Positions 25,925 through 34,518 of a stretch of 64,000 nt of DNA are shown here, one piece after another (position 1 is the first letter of the stretch; every line of letters starts with the position of its first letter). Position numbers and translations under genes: made by a program. Source of the stretch: Cytobacillus citreus. GTDB taxonomy: Bacteria > Bacillota > Bacilli > Bacillales > Cytobacillaceae. The notes beneath the pieces are model-generated. The model was not told the origin of the DNA and searched no databases. It saw only the letters and a program-made list of their open reading frames with translations. The DNA is taken from the NCBI RefSeq assembly GCF_018343665.1, contig NZ_JAGYPM010000002.1, positions 124,001 through 188,000 of the forward strand, in the 5' to 3' direction.

Positions 25925-26455
25925 TTAGCAGAATGCACCTGCACAAAATACAATACAAGCTGCAAAGGCTGCTGGTATTTCTACTAAGGCAGCACAGTAC
26001 AATATGCAAGTAAGACAAACTTGGGGCTGGATTTGGGACTCGTTCATTTCTTTTAATTTTTCTATTTGATCTTGATCAAAGTTTTTCACTTGACCAGTAT
26101 TGTCATTGTAAAGAATGTAAGCATATTGATCTTTTTCCGTATCTTTTTTAACTAATACCAATGTAGTACCAATAATACCCTCATGAGATTTTCCAACTTG
26201 TGAATCTTCAAGTACTAATTGGTATTCTTGTGCTTTATAATTCTCTAATAAATCTGAAACCTCTTTATCTTCAATGGCATTTTGAATGTAATGATCTTTG
26301 AGTTGTCCAGAGAGAAGTTCTCCTTTTTCGTTATTCTCGCAACTCTTACATGTTGATGAATCTGAGGATGTTTCTCCGATGGTAGAAGCGTAAGTGTTTG
26401 TCATAGAGGTAAATGCAAGTAAAAACACAGCGATTAATAAGAGTTTTTTCACCAT
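25925..26455 (-). CDS. Secreted protein with Cys-rich hydrophobic C-terminus, candidate bacteriocin precursor
   Basis: 176 residues from an ATG at 26455 with a strong GGAGGGG site. Residues 1-24 form a Sec signal peptide. Residues about 25-145 are hydrophilic, with a CKSCENNEKG motif near the start. The last 32 residues switch to a very hydrophobic segment with six cysteines (CLTC, YC, AAC, FC and a terminal C), separated by Ala/Ile/Leu/Val stretches. A secreted leader-plus-middle domain followed by a Cys-rich hydrophobic tail resembles halocin-C8-like precursors, where the tail is the toxin and the middle domain gives immunity. The resemblance is of architecture only. It could also be a disulfide-bonded surface protein. 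Confidence 0.6.
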   Translation of the reverse strand: MVKKLLLIAVFLLAFTSMTNTYASTIGETSSDSSTCKSCENNEKGELLSGQLKDHYIQNAIEDKEVSDLLENYKAQEYQLVLEDSQVGKSHEGIIGTTLVLVKKDTEKDQYAYILYNDNTGQVKNFDQDQIEKLKEMNESQIQPQVCLTCILYCAALVEIPAAFAACIVFCAGAFC

Positions 26456-26751
26456 ATTTATTCCCCTCCATAGTAGTTTATATCCTACGAATAGAACCAT
26501 CTTATAACCATATTACACCATTCCAACCACAAAGAGGTAAAAAGATTGCTAGAAAAAAAGACTTCAATCTTAGGACACTAAGAAACTGTTCCGAAGTGGG
26601 TATTTTCTCCGTACGGAGTAGAGGAAAAGCCGGAGATTGCATCAAACGCTTACCTATTGCTGAGGATTGTGAAGCAACGTAGGTGGACACTAACCTATTA
26701 ACACCACTCCTTCCCACCTCCGTTTCGATATAGATTTTTGACCAACCGAAC

Positions 26752-26772
26752 AACCAACCAACCAACCAACCC
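26752..26772 (-). repeat. GGTT tetranucleotide run, two-tier G-quadruplex motif
   Basis: The minus strand reads about five consecutive GGTT units, and a sixth GG pair precedes with one substitution. Four GG tracts separated by TT satisfy a two-layer G-quadruplex pattern. It sits 26 bp from the long hairpin at 26799. Confidence 0.7.
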
Positions 26773-26798
26773 AAAGATATTCCCCCCGTACTGGAAAA

Positions 26799-26852
26799 GA
26801 CGCCTCCCATAATGTATAACTGCACCAACAGTTATACATTATGGGAGGCGTC
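26799..26852. repeat. Perfect 24-bp inverted repeat with 6-base loop
   Basis: Arms 26799-26822 and 26829-26852 are exactly complementary with loop CACCAA. The outer end is GACGCCTCCC and the inner end ATGTATAACTG. There is no T-run on either side, so it is not a normal terminator. It may be abutting inverted ends of a lost element, or a replication or single-strand initiation hairpin. Confidence 0.85.
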
Positions 26853-26919
26853 CCACCAAAAAGTATATGGTTGTTGTATCAGATTATCAGTTGAACCATT
26901 TAATCCTTTTTTGTATAGA

Positions 26920-27698
26920 CTACGCATCCAGGATGTAGCGGACGAGATCCAGCACCTTCTGTGGGCCCTTCGCCGTTTCCCGTGTAACGACGGAATCCGG
27001 ACGCTCTACTTGGCGTATGATGTCATAAATGACAGAGGCTTTCGTCTGTGCACTTGAATGCACGTCATGGTAGGCCGGGTTATTGAACAGATATTCAATG
27101 AAGTAAGGGAACGATTCTTTGAAAATAGTCTTGTATTGTCCGCCAATAGATGCGTATTGCACCTGGCGTTGTCGCTCCTGTTCCGCCAAAAGACGGGACC
27201 GTTCTTCAAGTTCTTTGCGCTGTTCTTCCGCCTGTCTCTGCGCTTCGGCGTTGATTTTGAGTTATCGTCCTTCTCTCTGGACGAACTCCACGCTTGGGTT
27301 CTGTTTGAACAAGGTCAATAACTGAAATCCTGTAGAGGTAATCCCCATTCATTTTCTAGCTCGACGGCGGTATTCCACGCATACAGCGTCTCGTTCACCA
27401 TCGTGTGGTCGGATTCCTTCACTTTTTGAGTTTTTGCCCCGGAAATCAGTTTCGGAAACAAGAGTTTGAACCGGCTGAAATCCGCCAGCTCCGGGGCGTA
27501 CTCCCCGAGCAGAGGGAAACGGTTCATGTTCGCTTCGAACGTGGCTCGTACTTCCTCCCAGCGCTTGGCGCAGCGGTCTGCATCTACATCTTTCTTTAAT
27601 TGCTTAATATCGGACTGGGCTCGCTCCAGTTCGTTAAAAGATGCCCCTTCTAGCCGTTTGTCGAGGGTGTCAATGAGTTGGTCTCGGACACCGTTCAT
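26920..27698 (-). pseudogene. Frameshifted remnant of an unrecognised helical protein
   Basis: Two minus-strand frames continue one another. 27698-27315 gives 127 residues (including RDQLIDTLDKRLEG and LLGEYAPELADFSRF). After a frame change near 27320 and an in-frame stop near 27255, a frame reads through KELEERSRLLAEQERQRQ into the 27189-26920 segment ending in VLDLVRYILDA. A continuous charged coiled-coil across the breaks supports one original gene of about 255 codons. There is no ribosome site before 27698, so the N-terminus is probably missing too. The composition matches the 24.7-25.4 kb fragments. Function unknown. Confidence 0.55.
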
Positions 27699-27876
27699 AT
27701 ATTTTGTGTTTTATTAAATTAGTTTAGAAGTGAGAAACCCATTCCCGATAAGTGAAAAGCCATTTGCGTGTATGATACAATCGTGATAACGATATTTAAT
27801 GAAGATGAACGTACAGTCATACTAATTCATTTTTTCCTAAGCAAAAGGGTGATGTCCCTAGGAAGGAGCTAGTCCT

Positions 27877-30800
27877 TTGAATGTTGAAATAAATCATAAA
27901 ATCATTAAAGAAATGTGCGGCACAGTCTCCTTCAAAAGAGGGGACTCTTTTTATCGCGCTAATAAAGTTATATTAGAATATTACAGTCCTGCCCGGTGTG
28001 AGGCGACAGTTAGTGGAATGGAAGATTTTCATGTCACGATTGAAAAGGATGAGAACGGCAGTCTTCTTACTGCTTGCAGCTGTCCTACGCTCGCCTCCGT
28101 CAAAACGGATTGTCAACATATTGCCGCAACTTTACTAGCGATTTATGAGCATCAACGACAAGGTACAGCTCCTATAGTTCCAAGAGAATATCCGTCTGAC
28201 TCTACAACAAATAAAGCGTTGACAGAAGGGCTGCTGTCTCTATTCAATAATCAGCCTATCCGTTCAAGCAGTCATCAGCTTCATTTTGAAAACAGGAAAG
28301 TGCTTGATGTGGAATTTACGTGTAAACCCGTCTCGATCGGAAAAGGACAATTCATGTTCGGGATTGAAATGAAGATCGATTCGACCCATGTACAGCATAT
28401 CCGTGATTTCCTTGAGCAAATAAAAGGAGGAGATCCGAGTTTAATCTCCCAATCACTTACTTATGATTCAAGCCTTCACTGCTTTCATATGGAATCGGAT
28501 GCTGTTATTCAGCAGCTCATCCAAGTCGTTCATGATGAGAAAGTGTTTGTTGACTCACTCCAAGATCATTTCGATCGCAGTAATCGCATGCTGATCATTC
28601 CACCTTCTTCCTGGGAAAGGCTCTTACCCTTGCTAGTAAAAGCACCATTGGTAAAGCTAGAATATGGCGGAGAAACATATGAAGGCCTTATCCTTTCGGA
28701 AGAATTGCCTCCTTTGCATTTTGATTTTACAAAGACGGAGAGAGGCAATTATCAACTAAAAATTAATGGGCTTCATCGTTTACTCGTGCTGAATTCCTAT
28801 CTGTCTATTTTATCTAGGGGAAAATTAATCCGGCTAGAAAAGGAGGACTGCGGGCGTCTATCGGAACTAAAGCAAATGATAGAGATTTCCGGAACGAATC
28901 AAATTCCGATCCTTGAGGAGCAACTCGAATTTTTCATGGAAAAAGTGGTACCAGGTTTAAGGAGGCTTGGCGAAGTCCAAATCTCTCCATCTATTACGAA
29001 TCAGCTTATGCAGATTCCACTGATTGCCAAGCTATATTTGGACCGTGTAAAAAATCGCCTGCTTGCTGGATTGGAGTTTCATTATGGAAATATTGTCATA
29101 AATCCACTAGAGGATCGGAATATCCAGAAAGAAGCAGTGTTAATAAGGGATGAAGCGAAAGAAAATGTGATCCTGCAGCTTATGGAGGATAGCTCATTTG
29201 CTAAAACAGAGGGTGGCTATTTTTTGCATAATGAAGAACTGGAGTATGAGTTTTTGTACCATGTTGCTCCAAAGCTGCAGAAGCTTGTACAAATTTATGC
29301 AACGACAGCAGTAAGAAATCGTATTTTTCGAGAGAATACACGTCCTCAGATTCGCGTGAAGGTCAAGAAGGAACGGACGAATTGGCTGGAATTCAAATTT
29401 GAAATGGATGGCATTCCTGAGAAGCAGATACGTGAAGTTTTAATAGCACTTGAGGAAAAACGGAAATATTATCGGCTGCGGAACGGTTCACTGCTCTCGT
29501 TGGAGGCAAGAGAATTTGAAGAAATTCAACGTTTCCTTCATGCCATTCCGGTTCAGAATGAGGATTTAGAAAGCGGCTTGAATATGCCGATTGTTCAGGG
29601 GCTTCGACTTCTTGATTCTGCCGATGAAGGCAGTGTATTTACATTAGAAGAATCATTCCGTCAGTTCTTGAAAAATATCCTTAACCCAGACAGCTTGGAA
29701 ATCGAAGTGCCAAAAAGTGTAGAACCGATATTGCGCGATTACCAAAAACAAGGCTATAAATGGATGAAGACGCTTGCAAGCTTTCGATTTGGAGGCATTC
29801 TCGCAGACGATATGGGACTTGGGAAAACGCTGCAGAGCATTACATTCATACTATCAGAGCTATCAATTATTCGAGAAAAGAAGCAACCTGTCCTGGTTGC
29901 TTGTCCAGCCTCATTGATTTATAACTGGCTCAGTGAATTCATGAAATTTGCCCCAGAAGTACAAGCTGTTGTGATCGATGGCAATAAATCTGAGAGAGTG
30001 AATCTACAGAAGAATGCTTCGGATATAGACGTTGTCATTACCTCCTATCCGCTGTTACGAAGGGATATCAAGTGGTATGAAAAACAAATTTTTCACACCG
30101 TGTTTTTTGATGAAGCACAGGCCTTTAAAAATCCTATTACACAAACCGCAAGAGCGGTAAAAAGGATTCAGGCTGATCATCGCTTTGCTCTTACTGGCAC
30201 ACCGGTAGAAAATTCGTTGGAGGAGCTGTGGTCCATTTTTCACGTTGTGTTTCCTGAGTTATTCATGGGATTAAAGGAATACAGTCATCTCACAAGGGAG
30301 ACAATTTCAAGAAGGATCCGTCCGTTTTTACTTCGGAGGTTAAAAGAAGATGTCCTAGCTGAGCTTCCTGAAAAAATTGAGACGGTTGATTCAGTGGAGT
30401 TGCTTCCTGAGCAGAAAAAGCTGTATGCTGCCTATTTGGCAAAGCTGCGGCACGAAACATTGAAGCACCTCGACAAGGAAACCATCCGGAAAAATCGCAT
30501 AAGAATCCTTGCCGGATTGACGCGGCTACGACAGATTTGCTGTCATCCCGCTCTATTTGTAGATGGCTATAAAGGCAGCTCAGCAAAATTTGAACAGCTT
30601 CTGAAAATAATAGAGGAATCCATGCATTCTGGCAGGAGGGTGCTGATTTTTTCACAATTTACGAAAATGCTTCAAATCATCGGGAGAGAATTAGCACATC
30701 AAGGGCTTCCTTTCTTCTACTTAGACGGGCAAACACCTTCAGAAGAAAGAGTAAAAATCACCAATCGGTTTAATGCAGGCGAACGCAATCTATTCCTTAT

Positions 30801-31101
30801 CTCCTTGAAAGCAGGCGGAACAGGCCTCAATCTGACGGGCGCCGACACCGTGATTCTGTATGATCTATGGTGGAATCCGGCAGTGGAGGAGCAAGCGGCC
30901 GACCGTGCCCACCGTATTGGGCAAACAAAGATTGTCCAGGTTATCAAGCTTGTCGCACGTGGGACGATTGAAGAAAAAATGAACGAGCTGCAAGAGAAAA
31001 AGCGAGATTTAATCGAAGAGATTTTTGATTCAAATGATAGCGGACCTGCTCTAACGGAAGAGGATATTCGCGAAATCTTTGAAATGCCTTTAAGTGAATG
31101 A
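27877..31101 (+). CDS. SWIM zinc-finger SNF2/Rad54-family helicase
   Basis: 1,074 residues from a TTG with AAGGAG 8 bases upstream. The N-terminal SWIM finger has Cys67, Cys69, Cys79 and His81 (CSCP...DCQH). A middle helical region follows, then the SNF2 motor: motif I ILADDMGLGKT near 645, DEAQ box FFDEAQAFKN near 744, motif III ALTGTPVENSLEELWS, and helicase C with GGTGLNLTGADTVILYD and AADRAHRIGQT. Bacterial members (YwqA type) are double-stranded DNA translocases, often tied to transcription or repair; the exact role is unsettled. All motor residues look intact. It has no operon partner. Confidence 0.93.
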   Translation: MNVEINHKIIKEMCGTVSFKRGDSFYRANKVILEYYSPARCEATVSGMEDFHVTIEKDENGSLLTACSCPTLASVKTDCQHIAATLLAIYEHQRQGTAPIVPREYPSDSTTNKALTEGLLSLFNNQPIRSSSHQLHFENRKVLDVEFTCKPVSIGKGQFMFGIEMKIDSTHVQHIRDFLEQIKGGDPSLISQSLTYDSSLHCFHMESDAVIQQLIQVVHDEKVFVDSLQDHFDRSNRMLIIPPSSWERLLPLLVKAPLVKLEYGGETYEGLILSEELPPLHFDFTKTERGNYQLKINGLHRLLVLNSYLSILSRGKLIRLEKEDCGRLSELKQMIEISGTNQIPILEEQLEFFMEKVVPGLRRLGEVQISPSITNQLMQIPLIAKLYLDRVKNRLLAGLEFHYGNIVINPLEDRNIQKEAVLIRDEAKENVILQLMEDSSFAKTEGGYFLHNEELEYEFLYHVAPKLQKLVQIYATTAVRNRIFRENTRPQIRVKVKKERTNWLEFKFEMDGIPEKQIREVLIALEEKRKYYRLRNGSLLSLEAREFEEIQRFLHAIPVQNEDLESGLNMPIVQGLRLLDSADEGSVFTLEESFRQFLKNILNPDSLEIEVPKSVEPILRDYQKQGYKWMKTLASFRFGGILADDMGLGKTLQSITFILSELSIIREKKQPVLVACPASLIYNWLSEFMKFAPEVQAVVIDGNKSERVNLQKNASDIDVVITSYPLLRRDIKWYEKQIFHTVFFDEAQAFKNPITQTARAVKRIQADHRFALTGTPVENSLEELWSIFHVVFPELFMGLKEYSHLTRETISRRIRPFLLRRLKEDVLAELPEKIETVDSVELLPEQKKLYAAYLAKLRHETLKHLDKETIRKNRIRILAGLTRLRQICCHPALFVDGYKGSSAKFEQLLKIIEESMHSGRRVLIFSQFTKMLQIIGRELAHQGLPFFYLDGQTPSEERVKITNRFNAGERNLFLISLKAGGTGLNLTGADTVILYDLWWNPAVEEQAADRAHRIGQTKIVQVIKLVARGTIEEKMNELQEKKRDLIEEIFDSNDSGPALTEEDIREIFEMPLSE

Positions 31102-31110
31102 ACTTGTTTA

Positions 31111-31143
31111 GAGTCAATCTTATTAATGGATTGGCTCTTATTG
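31111..31143 (+). terminator. Terminator of the SNF2 helicase gene
   Basis: 9-bp stem GAGTCAATC/GATTGGCTC (one G-T pair) with a 9-base loop and a TTATTG tail, 10 bases after the stop codon. Confidence 0.7.
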
Positions 31144-31429
31144 CGCATTGTAACTAGACTACTTCAACCGGAAACTGACTTGACAATTTTACGAATAGAA
31201 TTAAAATTAAGGCAAAATGTCCCCTCTTCTTAATCAATTTTTAACCCCCACTCTTAAAATCAACCATTGCAAAACCAGCTTCATAGAAACCTCTTAATTG
31301 TTCTTAACCTTGGATTGTTTAACTCCTTCTGTTTGAAATCACTTCAATTCGCTTAGCTTTTTCACTACTTTCATTCATAAAAAAATTAATATTCGACATT
31401 TTATTCAATTATGTAAAGGAGATGATGCA
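31144..31429. other. Intergenic region, nothing recognised
   Basis: AT-rich, with stops in all frames and no strong hairpin. It should hold the promoter for the zinc-ribbon/NERD gene pair; no clear -35/-10 pair stands out. Confidence 0.4.
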
Positions 31430-31885
31430 ATGGCATCCAATTTGTCTGCAGTAAAATGTCCTCAGTGCGGCCGATCTGCGTTTGAAGAATTTTATTATAG
31501 AAGTGACGAACAATTTATTTGTTGCTATCGATGCGGATATAACTATTTTAAAAAAATAAGAAAGGCGACTAGAAATAAAGTTGAGTACCGGGAAAATACG
31601 GAGGATGGACATGGTGTGTTTTTATTAGTTAACAAAGATGGAAGTAGAGAGATAACTTTATTGAATATTGAAATCACTGCTGCTGAAATAGAAAAATACA
31701 AAACTGCATTTACATCGGACGAAATTGATCAAGAGAAAAGTTTTTTAGCTACCTTTAAAGACGGGAGATTTACGATACAATTCGGCAGTCCCTCAGACAA
31801 TTTCCATTTGTCCTTTGAGGAGTACAAGGAGAAGATGATCAAAAAATATGGAGGGATAGACTTTTTAGTTCCTATTGAAGAATAG
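31430..31885 (+). CDS. Small zinc-ribbon protein of unknown function
   Basis: 151 residues with a good AAAGGAGATGATG start region. Residues about 10-40 form a zinc ribbon with CPQCG and CCYRCG knuckles. The rest is an acidic alpha/beta domain of about 100 residues with no recognised family. It lies 41 bp before the NERD gene on the same strand; that protein also has a zinc ribbon, so the two may form a functional pair. Nucleic-acid binding is plausible for the ribbon but not shown. Confidence 0.7.
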   Translation: MASNLSAVKCPQCGRSAFEEFYYRSDEQFICCYRCGYNYFKKIRKATRNKVEYRENTEDGHGVFLLVNKDGSREITLLNIEITAAEIEKYKTAFTSDEIDQEKSFLATFKDGRFTIQFGSPSDNFHLSFEEYKEKMIKKYGGIDFLVPIEE

Positions 31886-31926
31886 TTGATAGTTAGTGTG
31901 AAAAATAATTAGAGGGGAAGTGTAGT

Positions 31927-32856
31927 ATGATCATAAAAACGCGCTCTGAATCAGCAGAATTAATGATTTTGAGATCATTAAGTATACGAATGAATTTATC
32001 AGAAAAGGAAAGAAGTAACTTTTTGAACTTAGAAAAGGGATTTATAGGGGAGCAGCAGTTTGATAAATGGTTTGAGACGAATTTTTCAAATGAAGGATTG
32101 ATTCTAAATGATTTATTGCTAGAAAGCAATAATACCATTTTCCAAATTGATTCATTGCTAATCACTTCAGATGTGGTTTACCTTTTAGAAATAAAAAACT
32201 ATGAAGGTGATTTTTATACGGATGGCGATATATGGTCCACATTATCGGGAAATGAGATAAAAAATCCGTTACTTCAGCTTAAACGAAGCGAATCCTTATT
32301 CCGACGATTGCTTCAAAATTTTGGATATAATATATCGGCCGAAGCGAATCTTATTTTTATTAACCCCGAATTCTTCTTGTATCAGGCTCCCTTAAATCCT
32401 TCAATTATTTTTCCATCACAGTTAAATCGCTTTATGGACAAATTAAACAAAAAATCAACGAACATAAAAGATAGACACCTTAAACTTGCAAAACATTTAG
32501 TCTCTATTCAATTAAAAAACTCACCTTATACACGGCTACCAGATTATAGCTATGACCAGCTAGAAAAGGGGATTATCTGTGGTGGCTGCAACACATTTGT
32601 TACAACTATTAATAAAGAAATGGTTGTATGCAATGAATGTGGTTACAAAGAGGATATAACAGCAGCAGTCCTTCGCGGTGTAATGGAATTTAGACTTCTT
32701 TTTCCAAATCAGAAAATTACAACTAATGGTATTCATAATTGGTGTAAAATAATTCAATCAAAGAAAACGATTAGAAGAATTCTTTCGAGAAATTTTCAAC
32801 TTGAAGGCCACGCGAAGTCATCTTATTTTGTTAACCGAAAGGAAAATATTGATTAG
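31927..32856 (+). CDS. NERD-domain (nuclease-related) protein with C-terminal zinc ribbon
   Basis: 309 residues. Residues about 35-160 carry the NERD fold, a restriction-endonuclease-like core: FIGEQQFDKWF, the catalytic-type Asp in FQIDSLLITS, and the E-x-K motif in YLLEIKNYEGDF. Near 215-245 is a zinc ribbon (CGGCNTF and CNECGYKE). A C-terminal helical segment resembles a short winged-helix tail. NERD proteins are predicted nucleases, sometimes linked to DNA processing or defence. It is followed directly by the 52-bp tandem array. GAGGGGAAG precedes the ATG. Confidence 0.82.
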   Translation: MIIKTRSESAELMILRSLSIRMNLSEKERSNFLNLEKGFIGEQQFDKWFETNFSNEGLILNDLLLESNNTIFQIDSLLITSDVVYLLEIKNYEGDFYTDGDIWSTLSGNEIKNPLLQLKRSESLFRRLLQNFGYNISAEANLIFINPEFFLYQAPLNPSIIFPSQLNRFMDKLNKKSTNIKDRHLKLAKHLVSIQLKNSPYTRLPDYSYDQLEKGIICGGCNTFVTTINKEMVVCNECGYKEDITAAVLRGVMEFRLLFPNQKITTNGIHNWCKIIQSKKTIRRILSRNFQLEGHAKSSYFVNRKENID

Positions 32857-32905
32857 TTCCAGTTAAAAATTTTATGCAAATTAATACAGGTTCAATTGCA
32901 AGTAT

Positions 32906-33477
32906 GATTCCCGTTCGCGGAAGAAAAAGCTGCAAGCGGTCATCAAAGGGTAGTATTGGTTCCCGTTTGCGGAAGAAAAAGCGGCAAGCGGTCATCAAAG
33001 AGAAGTATTGATTCCCGTTGGCGGAAGAAAAAGCGGCAAGTGGTCATCAAAGAGAAGTATTGATTCCCGTTTGCGGAAGAAAAAGCGGCAAGCGGTCATC
33101 AAAGAGAAGTATTGATTCCCGTTGGCGGAAGAAAAAGCGGCAAGTGGTCATCAAAGAGAAGTATTGATTCCCGTTTGCGGAAGAAAAAGCGGTAAACGGT
33201 AATCAAAGGGTAGTATTGGTTCCCGTTCGCGGAAGAAAAAGCGGTAAACGGTCATCAAAGGGTAGTATTGATTCCCGTTCGCGGAAGAAAAAGCGGCAAG
33301 CGGTAATCAAAGGGTAGTATTGGTTCCCGTTCGCGGAAGAAAAAGCGGTAAACGGTCATCAAAGGGTAGTATTGGTTCCCGTTCGCGGAAGAAAAAGTGG
33401 CAAGCGGTAATCAAAGGGTAGTATTGGTTCCCGTTCGCGGAAGAAAAAGCGGTAAACGGTCATCAAAGAGAAGTATT
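32906..33477 (+). repeat. Tandem array of eleven 52-bp repeats
   Basis: Eleven uninterrupted units start with TTCCCGTT at 32908, 32960, 33012, 33064, 33116, 33168, 33220, 33272, 33324, 33376 and 33428, exactly 52 bp apart. The unit core is GCGGAAGAAAAAGCGG followed by variable (C/T)AA(G/A)(C/T)GG and ATCAAAG. Units 2-3 and 4-5 are identical pairs, and units 6-11 alternate GGTAAACGG with GGCAAGCGG types, so the array grew by duplication of dimers. Many units can fold CCGTTTGC against GCAAGCGG. 52 is not a multiple of three and no frame stays open. There are no unique spacers, so it is not CRISPR. Confidence 0.97.
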
Positions 33478-33573
33478 ACTTCTCCCACTCCTAAGTAAAA
33501 TCAGTTTGCCTTCATCAAACCAAAACCCCCCATTTTTTTCGACTCACGCCAACCCAACTAAGTGCATATTTTG

Positions 33574-33627
33574 TTGAAATAAAGTTTCGTAATTTATATT
33601 GTTTTTTGAAATTTTGTTTTATATAAT
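33574..33627 (+). promoter_or_regulatory. murR promoter with paired operator-like repeats
   Basis: -35 TTGTTT (33599-33604), a 17-bp spacer and a perfect -10 TATAAT (33622-33627). Two related 15-mers of form TTGAAATNNNGTTT(C/T), at 33574-33588 and 33606-33620, lie 32 bp apart (about three helical turns) on either side of the -35. They are good candidates for MurR-binding sites. Confidence 0.6.
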
Positions 33628-33663
33628 GTGAATTAAGAAAATTCTGAGAATGGTGATGTTCCT

Positions 33664-34518
33664 ATGAGTACTGAAATTAACTTTATCGAGGAAAGTATTC
33701 ATACCTTTAAACCAACTGAGAAAAAAGCTGCAGAATATATCCTAAAATATCCTGATAAAGTGGTAAATCTATCTGTTCAGAAATTAGCAGAAAAAGCTAA
33801 GGTAAGTGAGGCTACTATTATACGATTATCAAAGTCGCTAAAATGTAAGGGTTTTCAAGAGCTGAAGTTAAAAATAGCTTATGAGCTGGCAAAATCTGAA
33901 AATACAAATAGCTTGTATGATGATATTCCAAGCGATGATTCGATGAAATCCTTTATCCAGTCTGTTTCGCAAAACAATATACAATCAATCCAAAATACAC
34001 TTCTTGTCCTTTCAGAGGAAGAGTTGGAAAAAGCGGTTTTGCTTATTTCGAATGCTCGACAGGTGGCTGTGTATGGAATTGGTGCCTCAGCGATCATAGC
34101 GCAGGATTTTAAACAAAAATTAACCCGTATTAATCGTTGGTGTGAGGCTGCTTTTGATGGGGATACACAATTGACGGTTTCTGCCAACCTTTCCGACCTG
34201 GATGTTGCTTTTGGTATCTCCTATAGTGGTCAAACAAAAGATGTAATTGAATCAGTTAAGGTAGCGAAGGAAAATGGTGCAAGTATTATTACCTTGACCA
34301 AATCAGGGGATAATCCTCTATCTTCCTTGGCAGATGTGAAGCTAAATACGACATCTTTAGAAAGAAATGTTCGAAGTGGAGCTACAAGCTCGCGAATTGC
34401 CCAGTTAAATGTCATAGATATTTTATTTCTAGGCGTGACGAAATCAAATCAGGATCGAAATATCCGAGCATTGGAAAGAACCCGTAAAGCGGTGAGGATA
34501 TCTAAACAAAATGGTTAA
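33664..34518 (+). CDS. murR: MurR/RpiR-family transcriptional regulator
   Basis: 284 residues. An N-terminal helix-turn-helix of RpiR type lies near residues 35-75 (VQKLAEKAKVSEATIIRLSKSL). A SIS domain follows at about 120-260 with GIGASAIIAQDFKQKL and FGISYSGQTKDVIESV, which bind phosphosugars. Members control MurNAc/GlcNAc use, typically sensing MurNAc-6-phosphate. It is first in a compact operon ending in murQ, which supports the name. Its stop overlaps the next gene by 8 bp. Confidence 0.9.
   Translation: MSTEINFIEESIHTFKPTEKKAAEYILKYPDKVVNLSVQKLAEKAKVSEATIIRLSKSLKCKGFQELKLKIAYELAKSENTNSLYDDIPSDDSMKSFIQSVSQNNIQSIQNTLLVLSEEELEKAVLLISNARQVAVYGIGASAIIAQDFKQKLTRINRWCEAAFDGDTQLTVSANLSDLDVAFGISYSGQTKDVIESVKVAKENGASIITLTKSGDNPLSSLADVKLNTTSLERNVRSGATSSRIAQLNVIDILFLGVTKSNQDRNIRALERTRKAVRISKQNG

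Larger units (their letters stand above)
26456..26919. other. Island intergenic region with strong secondary structures
   Basis: It contains the promoter side of the Cys-rich precursor, then a stretch (26540-26690) with overlapping frames on both strands but no convincing gene. A CCAA tetranucleotide run lies near 26752-26772, and a 24-bp perfect inverted repeat at 26799-26852. I recognise no family in the translated frames. Confidence 0.5.

Noticed and set aside
26502-26828. 108-residue minus-strand frame rich in Trp and Gly at its start
   Set aside because: Its start lies inside the loop of the long hairpin and its N-terminus is a translation of the GGTT run; no ribosome site and no recognised domain.
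31144-31429. Possible degenerate transposase fragment between the helicase and zinc-ribbon genes
   Set aside because: Short readable peptides on the minus strand (RLRTIKRF) were not enough to assign any IS family.
32906-33477. CRISPR array
   Set aside because: The 52-bp units are contiguous and near-identical; there are no variable spacers and no cas genes nearby.
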